Of a stretch of 14,472 nucleotides of DNA, positions 1 through 9,600 are shown in pieces. This DNA is from Archangiaceae bacterium. Lineage in GTDB: Bacteria > Myxococcota > Myxococcia > Myxococcales > Myxococcaceae. The position numbers and the translations under genes are program-made. Position 1 is the stretch's first letter; every line of letters begins with the position of its first letter. The notes below the pieces were generated by a model that was given only the letters and a program-made list of their open reading frames with translations, was not told the origin of the DNA and made no database searches. Location: assembly GCA_023248915.1 (NCBI GenBank), contig JAHFDQ010000082.1, forward strand, positions 1 through 14,472. Direction: 5' to 3'.

Positions 1-2
1 CT

Positions 3-134
3 TGCCCGGCGAGGGAGGATCGGCGTTCATCCAATCTTGAGGCGCACCTGGGCCGCATCTGGGTCGAGAGCAAGCCGGGCGCGGGCGCCACCTTCCACGT
101 GCTGTTGCCGCGCGCACCCGGGCTCGGCGCGTAG
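3..134 (+). CDS. Sensor histidine kinase, C-terminal end (5' partial)
   Basis: The last 43 codons of a gene entering from the left, ending at TAG 132-134. The tail reads LEAHLGRIWVESKPGAGATF followed by HVLLP, which is the end of the HATPase_c (GHKL) ATP-binding domain of two-component sensor kinases: the 'GRIWVESKPG.GATF' strand-turn-strand follows the G2 box. The protein would autophosphorylate on a histidine upstream of the window and pass the phosphate to a response regulator. Only the last ~20 residues look canonical. Residues before LEAH (CPAREDRRSSN) do not resemble the expected 'GLGL..(V/I)..(I/L)' G2 segment, so the frame may be disturbed near base 35. Sensor type, partner and N-terminal domains are outside the window. 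It converges on the rhodanese gene with a 31-bp gap. Confidence 0.72.
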   Translation, partial: CPAREDRRSSNLEAHLGRIWVESKPGAGATFHVLLPRAPGLGA

Positions 135-165
135 CGGGCGCGGGGCAGACTCGGACGCGAGCCCC

Positions 166-681
166 CTACGGGTCGAGCGTGTACCCCGCAGCGACCCAGG
201 CGTTCATGCCACCGGTGAGCTGCCGCACCGCCCGGTAGCCGCGGCTCGCCAGCGCCCGGCCCGCCTCGTCGCTCATGTGCCCGCCGAGGCAGGTGAGCAC
301 TGCCCGTTCGTCGAGGTTCGGCCCGACGAAAGCGGCGAGGCCGTCGACGTCGGTGTAGGGAATGCTCTGGTCGGTGCCGGGCACGACGCCCGCGCGCGGC
401 ACGTGAACGTCGACCAACAGGAAGTCCTTCTGGGCGAGCTCGGCGTGCAGCGCGGCTGCCGACACCGCCCCCAGGGTAGGCGGACCGGCGTCGAGGCCTC
501 CGTCCGTGGCCCCCGTTCCCGGGCCCGCGTCGGCGCCACCGTCGGGCTCGCCGGCGTCCGACTCGAGTCCGGGCCCGCCGCCGTCCGCCGGGCCCGTTCC
601 TCCCGCGCAGCCGGCGCTCCCGAGGAGAAACAGCCCGAGCGGCAGGAGAACGTAGGGCTGCGTCGAAACCTTTCCGGTCAC
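166..681 (-). CDS. Rhodanese-domain lipoprotein
   Basis: A 171-residue exported lipoprotein. An N-terminal hydrophobic signal (residues 9-22) ends in a lipobox-like S22-A-G-C25, followed by a disordered linker rich in Gly, Ala, Asp and Pro (26-68) and then one rhodanese domain (about 69-171). The domain has the LLVDVHVP strand, the GTDQSIPY segment, the active-site loop C131-LGGHM-S137 with the presumed persulfide-forming cysteine, and the C-terminal LTGGMNAWVAAGY helix typical of single-domain rhodaneses. The family transfers sulfane sulfur or acts in redox relay; the substrate is unknown. The loop lacks the arginine common in thiosulfate sulfurtransferases (CRxGxR). The frame stays open up to 837, but the GTG at 681 is chosen because it overlaps the upstream stop as GTGA and starts directly before a clean signal peptide. 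It is probably cotranscribed with the giant surface protein. Confidence 0.88.
   Translation of the reverse strand: MTGKVSTQPYVLLPLGLFLLGSAGCAGGTGPADGGGPGLESDAGEPDGGADAGPGTGATDGGLDAGPPTLGAVSAAALHAELAQKDFLLVDVHVPRAGVVPGTDQSIPYTDVDGLAAFVGPNLDERAVLTCLGGHMSDEAGRALASRGYRAVRQLTGGMNAWVAAGYTLDP
678..681 (-). promoter_or_regulatory. GTGA stop/start overlap (translational coupling)
   Basis: Read on the minus strand, the GTG start of the rhodanese gene (681-679) shares two bases with the TGA stop of the giant gene (680-678). A weak purine-rich GGGTGG lies at 700-695, 13 bases upstream of the GTG, so reinitiation by ribosomes finishing the giant gene is the likely mode of translation. Confidence 0.75.
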
Positions 682-3600
682 CGCTGTGACGCTACCACCC
701 GAGGGTTCCGGCGGCGCCCGAGGGCCGCCAGCGCCAGGCCGAGGCCAGCCCAGCCGAGGGTGGAAGCCGCCGAGGCCGGCGTCCCCGCCGCCGCGCAGCC
801 GAGCGGCCCGGGCGCGGGGGCGTCGCTCGCCCGGCACACACCGGACACGCAGGTCGACCCCTCGCCGCAGTCGGCCGACAGCACGCAGGTCGTGTCGGTG
901 GCGTTGGGGTCGCTCTCGCTTTGGTCGACACGGCCGTTGTGGTCGAAGTCCTCGACGCCGTCGGGAATTCCATCTGCGTCGGTGTCGCGGTTCTGCGGGT
1001 CGGTGGTGGTTTCCGGCTGCAGGTCGGGGTGGAAGTTGCCCTTCGACAGGTCGGTGTCCTTGTTCGGCGTCGTCACGCCCTGCTCGACGCCGTCGGGGAT
1101 TCCGTCGCCGTCGCTGTCGAGGTCATTGACCGAGTTCAGCCCGTCGCCGTCCACGTCGTTGCCGGGCTGCATCTCGTCGCCGTCGATGACGCCGTCGTCG
1201 TCGGTGTCGGCGTCATGCGGGTTGCCGTGGAACTTGAACTCGTCGCGGTTGACGAGCTTGTCGCTGTCCGGGTCCTCCGTCGCGTCCGAGGCACGGGTCG
1301 GGTCGAGGCCGTTGGCGAGTTCCCAGGCGTCGTCCATGGCGTCCTGGTCGAAGTCCACCGGAATGACGACCGACGTCTTGCCCGCCATGCCCGCGATGAC
1401 GGCGGTCACCGAGCCGTCGAAGTTCCCCGGCGCCGTCCCGGCGGTGTAGTAGCCCGCGGCGTTGAGGGTGCCCCCGCCGTGCGCCGTCCAGGCCACCGCC
1501 TGGCCGGCAATCTCGACGCCGCTCGGGTCGAACGCCTTGGCCGAGAAGGCGACCGTTCGAGTCATGCACACCGTCGGGTTGGCCGGCGACACCACCACGC
1601 TGGCCACCGTCGCCGGGGTGATGGTGACGCTGGCGCGCCCCACCACCGAGCCGCTCGTGGCGCTGATGGCGTTGGCGTAGGTGCCGGCGGTGAAGCTGGC
1701 CTTGAAGGCGCCTCCTTGCGTGATGGTGCCGGCTGCCGAGGTGGCCGCCCAGGTCGGGGTGACGGCGACCGGGTTGGAGAAGGCGTCGCGGCCCTGGGCG
1801 CTGAAGGTGCGCGTCTGACCGGCCTGCATCGTGGCGTTCGCCGGGGTGAGGGTAATGGTGGTGAGCGGCCCCGGGTTCACCGTGACGCTGGCGGTGTCAG
1901 TCTTGCCGCTGAAGCTGGCCACCACCACGTTGGCGTAGGTGCCCACCTTCGAGCCGGCGGTGAAGGCGCCATTCGACGCGATGGTGCCGGCCAGAGGCTG
2001 GGCCAGCGACCAGGTCGGCGTGGAGGGCACGGTGTTGCCGTAGGCGTCGACCGCCACGGCGGTGAACTGCTGCGCGGCGCCGGGCCCCACGGTGATCGTC
2101 TTCGGAGAGACGGTGAGCGTGTCGACCGCGCCGGGCTGGAGGTTGATGGTGGCCGTGGCGCTGACCGAGCCGCTGGTGGCGCGCACCGTGCCCGCGTAAG
2201 AGCCCGACACCGTGCCGGCCGTGAATACGCCGGTGGACGAGTTGATGGTGCCGCCGCCCGCCACCACCGTCCAGGTGACGGTGACCGGAATGGAGTTGCC
2301 GCCCGAGTCGATGCCCGTCGCGGTGAAGGCCTGGGTGCCGCCGACGGTGATGCCGGCGGGGTTGGGCGTAATCTGCAGACTGGCCAGGGTGCCCGGGTTG
2401 ACGGTGACGGTGGCGTACCCCGTCACACCGCCGCTCTGGGCCACTACCGTGTTGGGGAACGTGCCGGCCGTAGCGCCGGCGGTGAACAGGCCGCTCGCCG
2501 CGTTGATGGTGCCGCCGCCGTTCACCACGTTCCAGGTGCAGGTGACGGCCACGGTGTTGCCCGACCCGTCCTTGCCGCTGGCGGTGAACTGCTGCGCGCC
2601 GTTGATGCCCACCGACGCCGGGTCGGGCAGGACGGTGATGCTCGCCAGCGAACCGGTGTTCACCACCACGGTGGCGGTGGCCGACACCGAGCCGCTGGTG
2701 GCCTTCACCGTGTTGGTGAAGGTGCCGACGGTACCGCCAGCGGTGAACAGGCCGCCCGAGGTGACGGTACCTCCGCCCGCCACCACCGACCAGGTGGGCG
2801 TCACTGCCACGGCGTTGCCACCGGCGTCCTTGCCGGTGGCGGTGAACTGCTGCGACCCGCCCGCGCCCAGCGACGCCGGGTTCGGGGTGAGGGTGAGGGT
2901 GGCGAGCGGGCCAGGGGCAACCACCACCGTTGCGGTGCCCGACACCGAGCCTGAGCTCGCCTGCACGGTGTTGGTGAAGGTGCCGGCGACCGTGCCCGCG
3001 GTGAACAGGCCGCCCGTCGAGACGGTGCCGCCACCCGCGACGACGGTCCAGGTGGCCGTCACCGGCACGACGTTGTTGCTCGAGTCCTTCGCGGTGGCGG
3101 TGAGCTGCAGCGTGCCGTTGATGGCCAGGTTGCCCGGGTTGGGGCTGACGGTGATGCTCGCCACCTGGCCCGGAGTCACCACCACCGTCGCCGTGGCGTT
3201 GAGCGCGCCGCTGACCGCCTTCACGGTGTTGTTGAAGGTGCCGGCGACCGTGCCCGCGGTGAACAGGCCGCCCGTCGAGATGGTGCCGCCGCCTGCGACG
3301 ACGGTCCAGGTGGGCGTTACCGCCACCGGGTTGCCGCCCGAGTCCGCCCCGCTGGCGGTGAACTGCGCCGTGCCGCCGGCGCCGACGTTGGCCGGGTTCG
3401 GAGTGAGGGTGAGGCTGGCCAGCGGGCCGGGGTTGACGGTGACGGTGGCCGACCCGGTCACCGAACCGGCGCTGGCCACCACCGTGTTGGTGAAAGTGCC
3501 GGCAGTGGCGCCCGCGGTGAACAGGCCGGTGCCGGCATCGACGGTGCCTCCGCCGGAGACCACGGCCCACGTCGCCGTCGCGGGCACGACGTTGCCCGCC

Positions 3601-6600
3601 GCGTCCTTGCCGACCGCGGTCAACTGCTGGGTGCCGTTGATGCCCACCGAGACCGGGTTCGGGCTGACGGTGAGGCTGGCCAGCGGCCCGGGCTGCACCA
3701 CCACCGTGGCGGTGCCGACCACCGAACCGCCCGCGGCCTTGACGGTGTTGGTGAAGGTGCCGGCGACGTTGCCCGCGGTGAAGACGCCGGCCGAGTCGAC
3801 GCTGCCGCCGCCGGCCACCACCGTCCAGGTGGGGGTGAAGGCGACGACGTTGCCCGCGGCGTCCTTGCCGACCGCGCTGAAGGCCTGGGTGCCGCCCTCT
3901 GCGAGGGTGACCGAGCCGGGCGTGACGGTGACGGTGGCCAGGGCTCCGGCGCTGACCGTCACCGAGGCAGTGCCGGTGATGCCGCCGCCCGTAGCCGTCA
4001 CGGTGTTGGCGTAGCTGCCGGGCGTCGAGCCGGCGGTGAACAGGCCGCTCGAGTTGATGGTGCCGCCGCTCGCCACCACCGCCCAGGTCGGCGAGAAGGA
4101 CACGGTGTTGCCGCCGCTGTCCTTGCCCACCGCGGTGAACTGCTGCGTCTGGCCGACGGCCAGCGTCGCCGGGTCGGGCGAGACGGTGATGGACGAAAGG
4201 GCCCCGGCCTGCACGGTGACGGTGGCGGTGGCGTTGACGCTGCCGCTCGCCGCCTTGACGGTGTTGGTGAAGGTGCCGGCCGTGCTGCCGGCGGTGAACA
4301 GGCCGCCCGAAGAGATGCTGCCGCCGCCGGCCACCACCGTCCAGGTGGGCGTGATGCTGACGACGTTCCCGCCGCTGTCCTTGCCCACCGCGGTGAAGGC
4401 CTGGGTGGCGTTGATGAGCAGCGTCGCGGACGGGGGCGTCAAGGTGATGCTGGCCAGCGCGCCGGCGCTCACCACCACGGTGGCGGTGCCGCTGACGCCG
4501 CCGCTCGTCGCCTTCACCGTGTCGGCGTAGGTGCCGGTGGTGCTGCCCGCGGTGAACAGGCCGGTGGGGCCGATGGTGCCGCCGCCGGCCACCACCGACC
4601 AGGTGGGGCTAATCGAGACGACGTTCCCGCCGCTGTCCTTGCCCACCGCGGTGAACTGTTGGGTGCCCGCGGCCGCCAGCGTCACCGGGCTGGGAGTGAC
4701 GGTGATGGTGGCCAACGGGCCCGGGTTCACCACCACGGTCGCCGTGCCGTTCACCCCGCCCGACGCCGCCTTGACGGTGTTGGTGTAGGTGCCCGGCGTC
4801 GTGCCCGCGGTGAACAGGCCGGTCGAGTTGAGGCTGCCGCCGCCGGCCACCAGCGTCCAGGTGGGGGTAATCGGCACCACGTTGCCGCCCGAGTCCTTGC
4901 CGGTGGCGGTGAACTGCTGGGCGGCGCCGATGGCGAGCGTCGCCGGGCTGGGCGCCACGGTGATGCTGGCGAGCGCGCCCGCGTTGACGACGACCGTGGC
5001 GGTGCCGGTGACGGTGCCGTTCCCGGCGCGCACCGTGTTGGTGAAGGTGCCGGCCACGCCCCCCGCGGTGAACAGGCCGCCCGAGGTGATGGTGCCGCCG
5101 CCGGCAATCACCGTCCAGGTCGGCGAGAAGGTCACCGGGTTGCCGGCCGAGTCGGTGCCGGTCGCGGTGAACGCTTGGGTGCCGTTGATGGCGAGCGTCG
5201 CGGGGTTGGGAGTCACCACGATGGCCGCCAGCGGCCCGGCGGTGACGTTGACGGTCGCGTAGCCAGCCACGCTGCCGGCGTTGGCCCGCACCGTGTTGCT
5301 GTACGCGCCCACCGCGCCGCCCGCGGTGAACAGGCCGCCCGAGGTGATGGCGCCTCCGCCGGCGATTACGGCCCAGGTCGGGGTGATGGCGACGGTGTTG
5401 CTGCAGCTGTCCTTGCCCACCGCGGTGAAGGCCTGCGACGCCCCGACCGCGACCGAGGCCGGCGCCGGCGACACGGTGACGGTGGCCACCAGGCCCGCGC
5501 TGACGTTGGCGCCGGCGACGCCGCTCACCGCGCCCTGGGTGGCGGTGACGGTGAAGGTGCCGGGCGTGCAGCCGGCGGTGAACAGGCCGGACGTGCTGAT
5601 GGTGCCGCCGCCCGAGACCGTCCAGGTCGGGGTGATGGCGACGACGTTGTTCGACGCGTCGCGGCCCGACGCGGTGTACTGCAGGGTGCCGTTCACCGCG
5701 AGCGCGCCCGGGCTGGGCGAGACGACGATGGCGGCCAGCGGCGCCGAGGTGGAATTCACGGTGGCGTTGCCGACGATGCCCCCCTGGGTGGCCCTGATGC
5801 CGTTGGGCGAGTTGCAGGTGCCGGTCGAACCGCCCGCGGTGAAGACGCCGGTCGACGCGTTGACGCTGCCAATGGTGCAGCCCGGGGCCATCGACCAGGT
5901 GGGCGTGGCCGGGACGACGTTGTTCCACTGGTCCTTGCCCACCGCGGTGAACTGGCCGGAGGTGCCGGTGTTGACGTTGCCCGGGTTGGGGCTGATGACG
6001 AGGTACGCGAGCGCGTCGGGGCTCACCGTCACCGTCGAGTAGCCCGAGATGCCGCTCACGATGGCGCGCACCACGTTGCTATAGGTGCCGGCGTTGACGT
6101 TGGCGGTGAAGACGCCGTTCGCGTCGATGACGCCCGCGGTCGGGTCGGTGATGGACCAGACGACCGAGCCGGTGGTGCTGTTGCCGCAGCTGTCCTTGGC
6201 CTGGGCGGCGAAGGTCTGGCTCTGGTTGATGTTGACGGTCGCGCTGGCCGGGGTGACGGTCACCGAGGCGGGCACGCCAGGCACCACCGTCACGTTGGTG
6301 AAGCCGTTGACGCCCCCGGAAGACGCCCGCACCGTGCTCGGGTAGGCGCCCAGGGTGCAGCCGGCGGTGAAGGTGCCCGCGGCGTTGATGGCGCCGCCGC
6401 CCGCGACCGCGGCCCAGGTGTAGGCCAGCCCGTTGATGGGGAAGCTGCTCCAGCCCTCGACCGCCTGGGCATTGAAAATCTGCGGCGCCGCAGCCTGGAC
6501 GTTGGGGTTGCCGGGGACGATGTCGATGTGGTCGACGGGGATGTTGTAGAAGGGCAGCGCGCCCAGGTCGCCCGCCGGCACCTGGTTGTCCACGTTGCGC

Positions 6601-9600
6601 GCGGGCGACGGCGGCTGCAGCCGGTAGTCGCCCCCCACCGGGTAGTTGAACAGCGGATTGGTGCTGATGGAGTGAACGCCTTCCGTCAGCGTGTAGTAAC
6701 TGCCGTAGTCGTTGGTGGTCTGGTTCCAGACGTCGTTGTAGTCGGGCAGCGGAACCGGCGAGTAGCCGGACGTGTAGATGCCGTAGGTGCCGTTCCGGCT
6801 GACGATGTTGTTCTTGAGGGTGACGGTGTTCGCCGTGCCCGCGCCGAGCGCAAGGTTGATGCCGTACGTGGTGTAGCTACCGGTGTTCTGGTCAATGGTG
6901 TTGTGGTCGATGACGACCGTGCCCGGCGTCCCCGACGTTGTCAGGGACAGGCCGCCGTAATAGTTGCCGTAGACGATGTTGCGCTGGATGACGTCGGTGA
7001 CGTTGGTGCTGAGCGTGCCGATGATGCCGTACCCGGTTCCCGTCGAGCGAATGCGGTTCGAGGTGAGGGTGGCCTTGGCGGTGAAGTACACGCCACCCCC
7101 GCTGTTGGCGTAGACGTCTGTGTTGGACAGCGCCAGCTCACCGTCGGCGCGCAGGCCCTGGTAGCCACTCGAGCCCGAGTTGTAGACGGCCGACTCGAGC
7201 AGGAAGTTGCCACCGTGCAGGCCGGTGCTGCCGGTCATGGTCAGGGACGCCGGGGCGACGGCCACGTACACGCCCATCACTGAGCAGTCGTGCACCTTGG
7301 TGTTGTTCAGGGTGACGTTGGGCGCTTCGACGTTGACGCAGGTGCTGCCGTAGCCGACGTCGAGGAAGTTGATGGTGTTGCCGGTGCTGGTCGACTCGAA
7401 GCGCACGCCTTCCCATTGGCCCGAGCCGAGCGTGGCCGGGCGAATGAGGGCGCGGCTGGCCTGGGTACCATTCACCACCAGCGAGCCCTGGACGATGAGC
7501 TCGGCCTTGGCGTCGTTGCGGTTGCAGCCGCAGCCGTCGCCGGAAGCGGGCACCAGGGTGCTTCCCGCCTCGAGAGTCAGCGTCACTCCGACCGGAATGG
7601 TGAAGTCGCCGGGCATCTGCCAGGGCGAACCTGCCGCGGTGAGGGTGCGGCTGGACCGCATGATGCCCTGCAAGGTGGGCGTCGGGTCGGCGATGTAGCC
7701 CAGCGCGCCCATGTCCTTCACCGGCGTCTGGCTGTCCGCCATGCGCGCCGGGGAGTACTCGGTCAGCCGGTAGTTGGTGGCGCTGACGTAGAGCGGGTTG
7801 CAGTGGAGCGCTCCCACGCCGCCGGTAGTGCCGTAGTAGTTTCCGTAGGCGTTGCCGTACGAGTCGTTGTGGTGGACGTCGAAGGTGCCGCCGTACCCGC
7901 TCAGGTACAGCCCGTAGTAGTCGTCGTTGGTGAGGATGTTGTCGCGCACCGTCACGGTACCGCCGCCCTGGTTGACGTACACCTCGTAGCTGGTGGAGTA
8001 GGAGACGTCGTTGTTGTCGAAGGTGTTGTGCTCGATGAGGTCGGTCACGCCCGCGGTGGCCAGGTTGACCGTCAGCCCACCCCCGTAGTTTCCGTGCACG
8101 AGGTTGCGGCTCATCGACTGATTGCCGTTCGGGAGCGCGCCGTTGAAGAACACTCCGAAGCCCGAGCCCGACGAGCCGTTGTTGAAGATGTCATTGCCGT
8201 TCAGCTGCGAGTTTCCGGTCGAGTAGACGGCGTTGTTGGCGTTGTTCTTGAGGGTGGTCGACACCAGAGTGAGGGCGCCGGTGTTGTTGATGCCGAAGCG
8301 GAGGTTGTCGCGCACCTGCGACGTCGCCTGGGTGCCGGTCAGCGTCAGCGACGAGGTCGTCATGCCCACCGTGACGCCGTCCTGAGAGCAGTGGTGGATG
8401 TCGGGGTTGGACAGCACCAGGTTCGAGGCGTTGGTGTAGATGCAATTCACTCCGTAGCCGACGTCGAGGTTGCTGGTGACGTTGCCGGCCGAGGTGGTGT
8501 CGAAGAGGATTCCGTACCAGGTCCCGGCGGACGCGGGGCTGGGCGTGAAGGCAATCTTCGAGGCGGCCGTGCCCGGGGCGTTCAGGGTGCCGCGCACGAT
8601 GAGCTCGACGCGCGCGGTGTCCTGGTTGCAACGCATGTTGTCGCTGGCGGCGGGGACGATGGTGACGCCCGGGTCGATGTTCAGGTTGATGCCGAGCGGC
8701 ACCACCAGGTCTCCGGGCATCGCGTAGGGGCTGCCCGCGGCGGTGAGCGTCATCGTCGAGCGCAAGATGCCCTGCAGGCCCACCGTGGGGTCCGAGATGT
8801 AGCCGAGGGCGCCGATGTCTTGCGGCACCACCTGGCTGTCCACGCCCCTCGACGGCGAGTTGGCGGTGATGCGGAAGTTGAGGCCGGGGCTGGCGAAAAG
8901 CGGATTGCACGAGACGGCGCCGACCCCGGGGGCCACGTTGTAGTAGTCGCCGTAGGCGTTGTTCCAGACGTTGTTGTGGTGGACGTCCACCGTGCCGCCC
9001 GAGCCCGAGCGGTAGAAGCCGTAGTAGTCGTCGTTGCCGGCGATGTTGTCGCGGACGGTCAGGGTGCCGGCCGACACGGCCATCTGCACCTCGTAGCTGG
9101 TGCTGTAGTACGAGTCGTTGTTGTCGAAGGTGTTGTGCTCGACCAGGTCGGTGATGCCCGCGAGCGACAGGTTGACGGAGAGGCCACCGTAGTAGTTGTT
9201 GTAGATGACGTTGCGCGACAGCGTCTGGTTGCCGCCGGCGAGCGCGTTGGACCAGTACACGCCCCAGTTGCCGTTGCTGCGGATGACCGAGCCGACGATC
9301 TGCGAGTTGCCCGAGGAGTAGACGCCGTAGGTGGAGTTGCTGAAGATGTCGGCGTTGGTGACGGTCAGCGCTCCGGTGTTCTCGATGGCGTTGCCGGTGA
9401 CGGCGGTAATCTTCGCCTTGGCCGGCCCGGGGGAAGCCGGCACCGTGCCCTTGAAGGTGAGGCTGGCCGAGGTGCTGCTCACCCAGATGCCGCGCCCCGC
9501 GCAGTTGTGAATGCTGACGTCCTCGAGCGTGGTTCCGAAGGCGCTGGCGGTGCTCACGCAGTTGGTGGCGAAGCCGATGTCGACGTTCTTGAAGACGTGC

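Noticed and set aside
142..165. GGGGC...GCCCC inverted repeat between the kinase and rhodanese genes as a terminator
   Set aside because: Five-bp stem, 14-base loop and no T-tract; expected by chance at this GC content.
682..837. Extension of the rhodanese frame upstream to 837
   Set aside because: The added residues are Arg/Pro/Gly-rich, would precede the signal peptide, and lie within the C-terminal coding region of the giant gene; the GTG at 681 fits much better.
921..2954. 677-codon open frame on the plus strand
   Set aside because: Antisense shadow of the TSP3 and Ig region; composition is typical of GC-rich non-coding frames.
2212..6345. Series of antisense frames with an 86-residue period (Pro/Val/Thr-rich, VNRPPEVMVPPPATT-like)
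   Set aside because: The periodicity is inherited from the 258-bp Ig units because 258 is divisible by three; there is no sign of independent selection, starts or ribosome sites.
4659..7283. 874-codon open frame on the plus strand opposite the Ig array
   Set aside because: Antisense shadow; the product is rich in Arg, Gly, Ala and Asp with no signal peptide or recognisable family.
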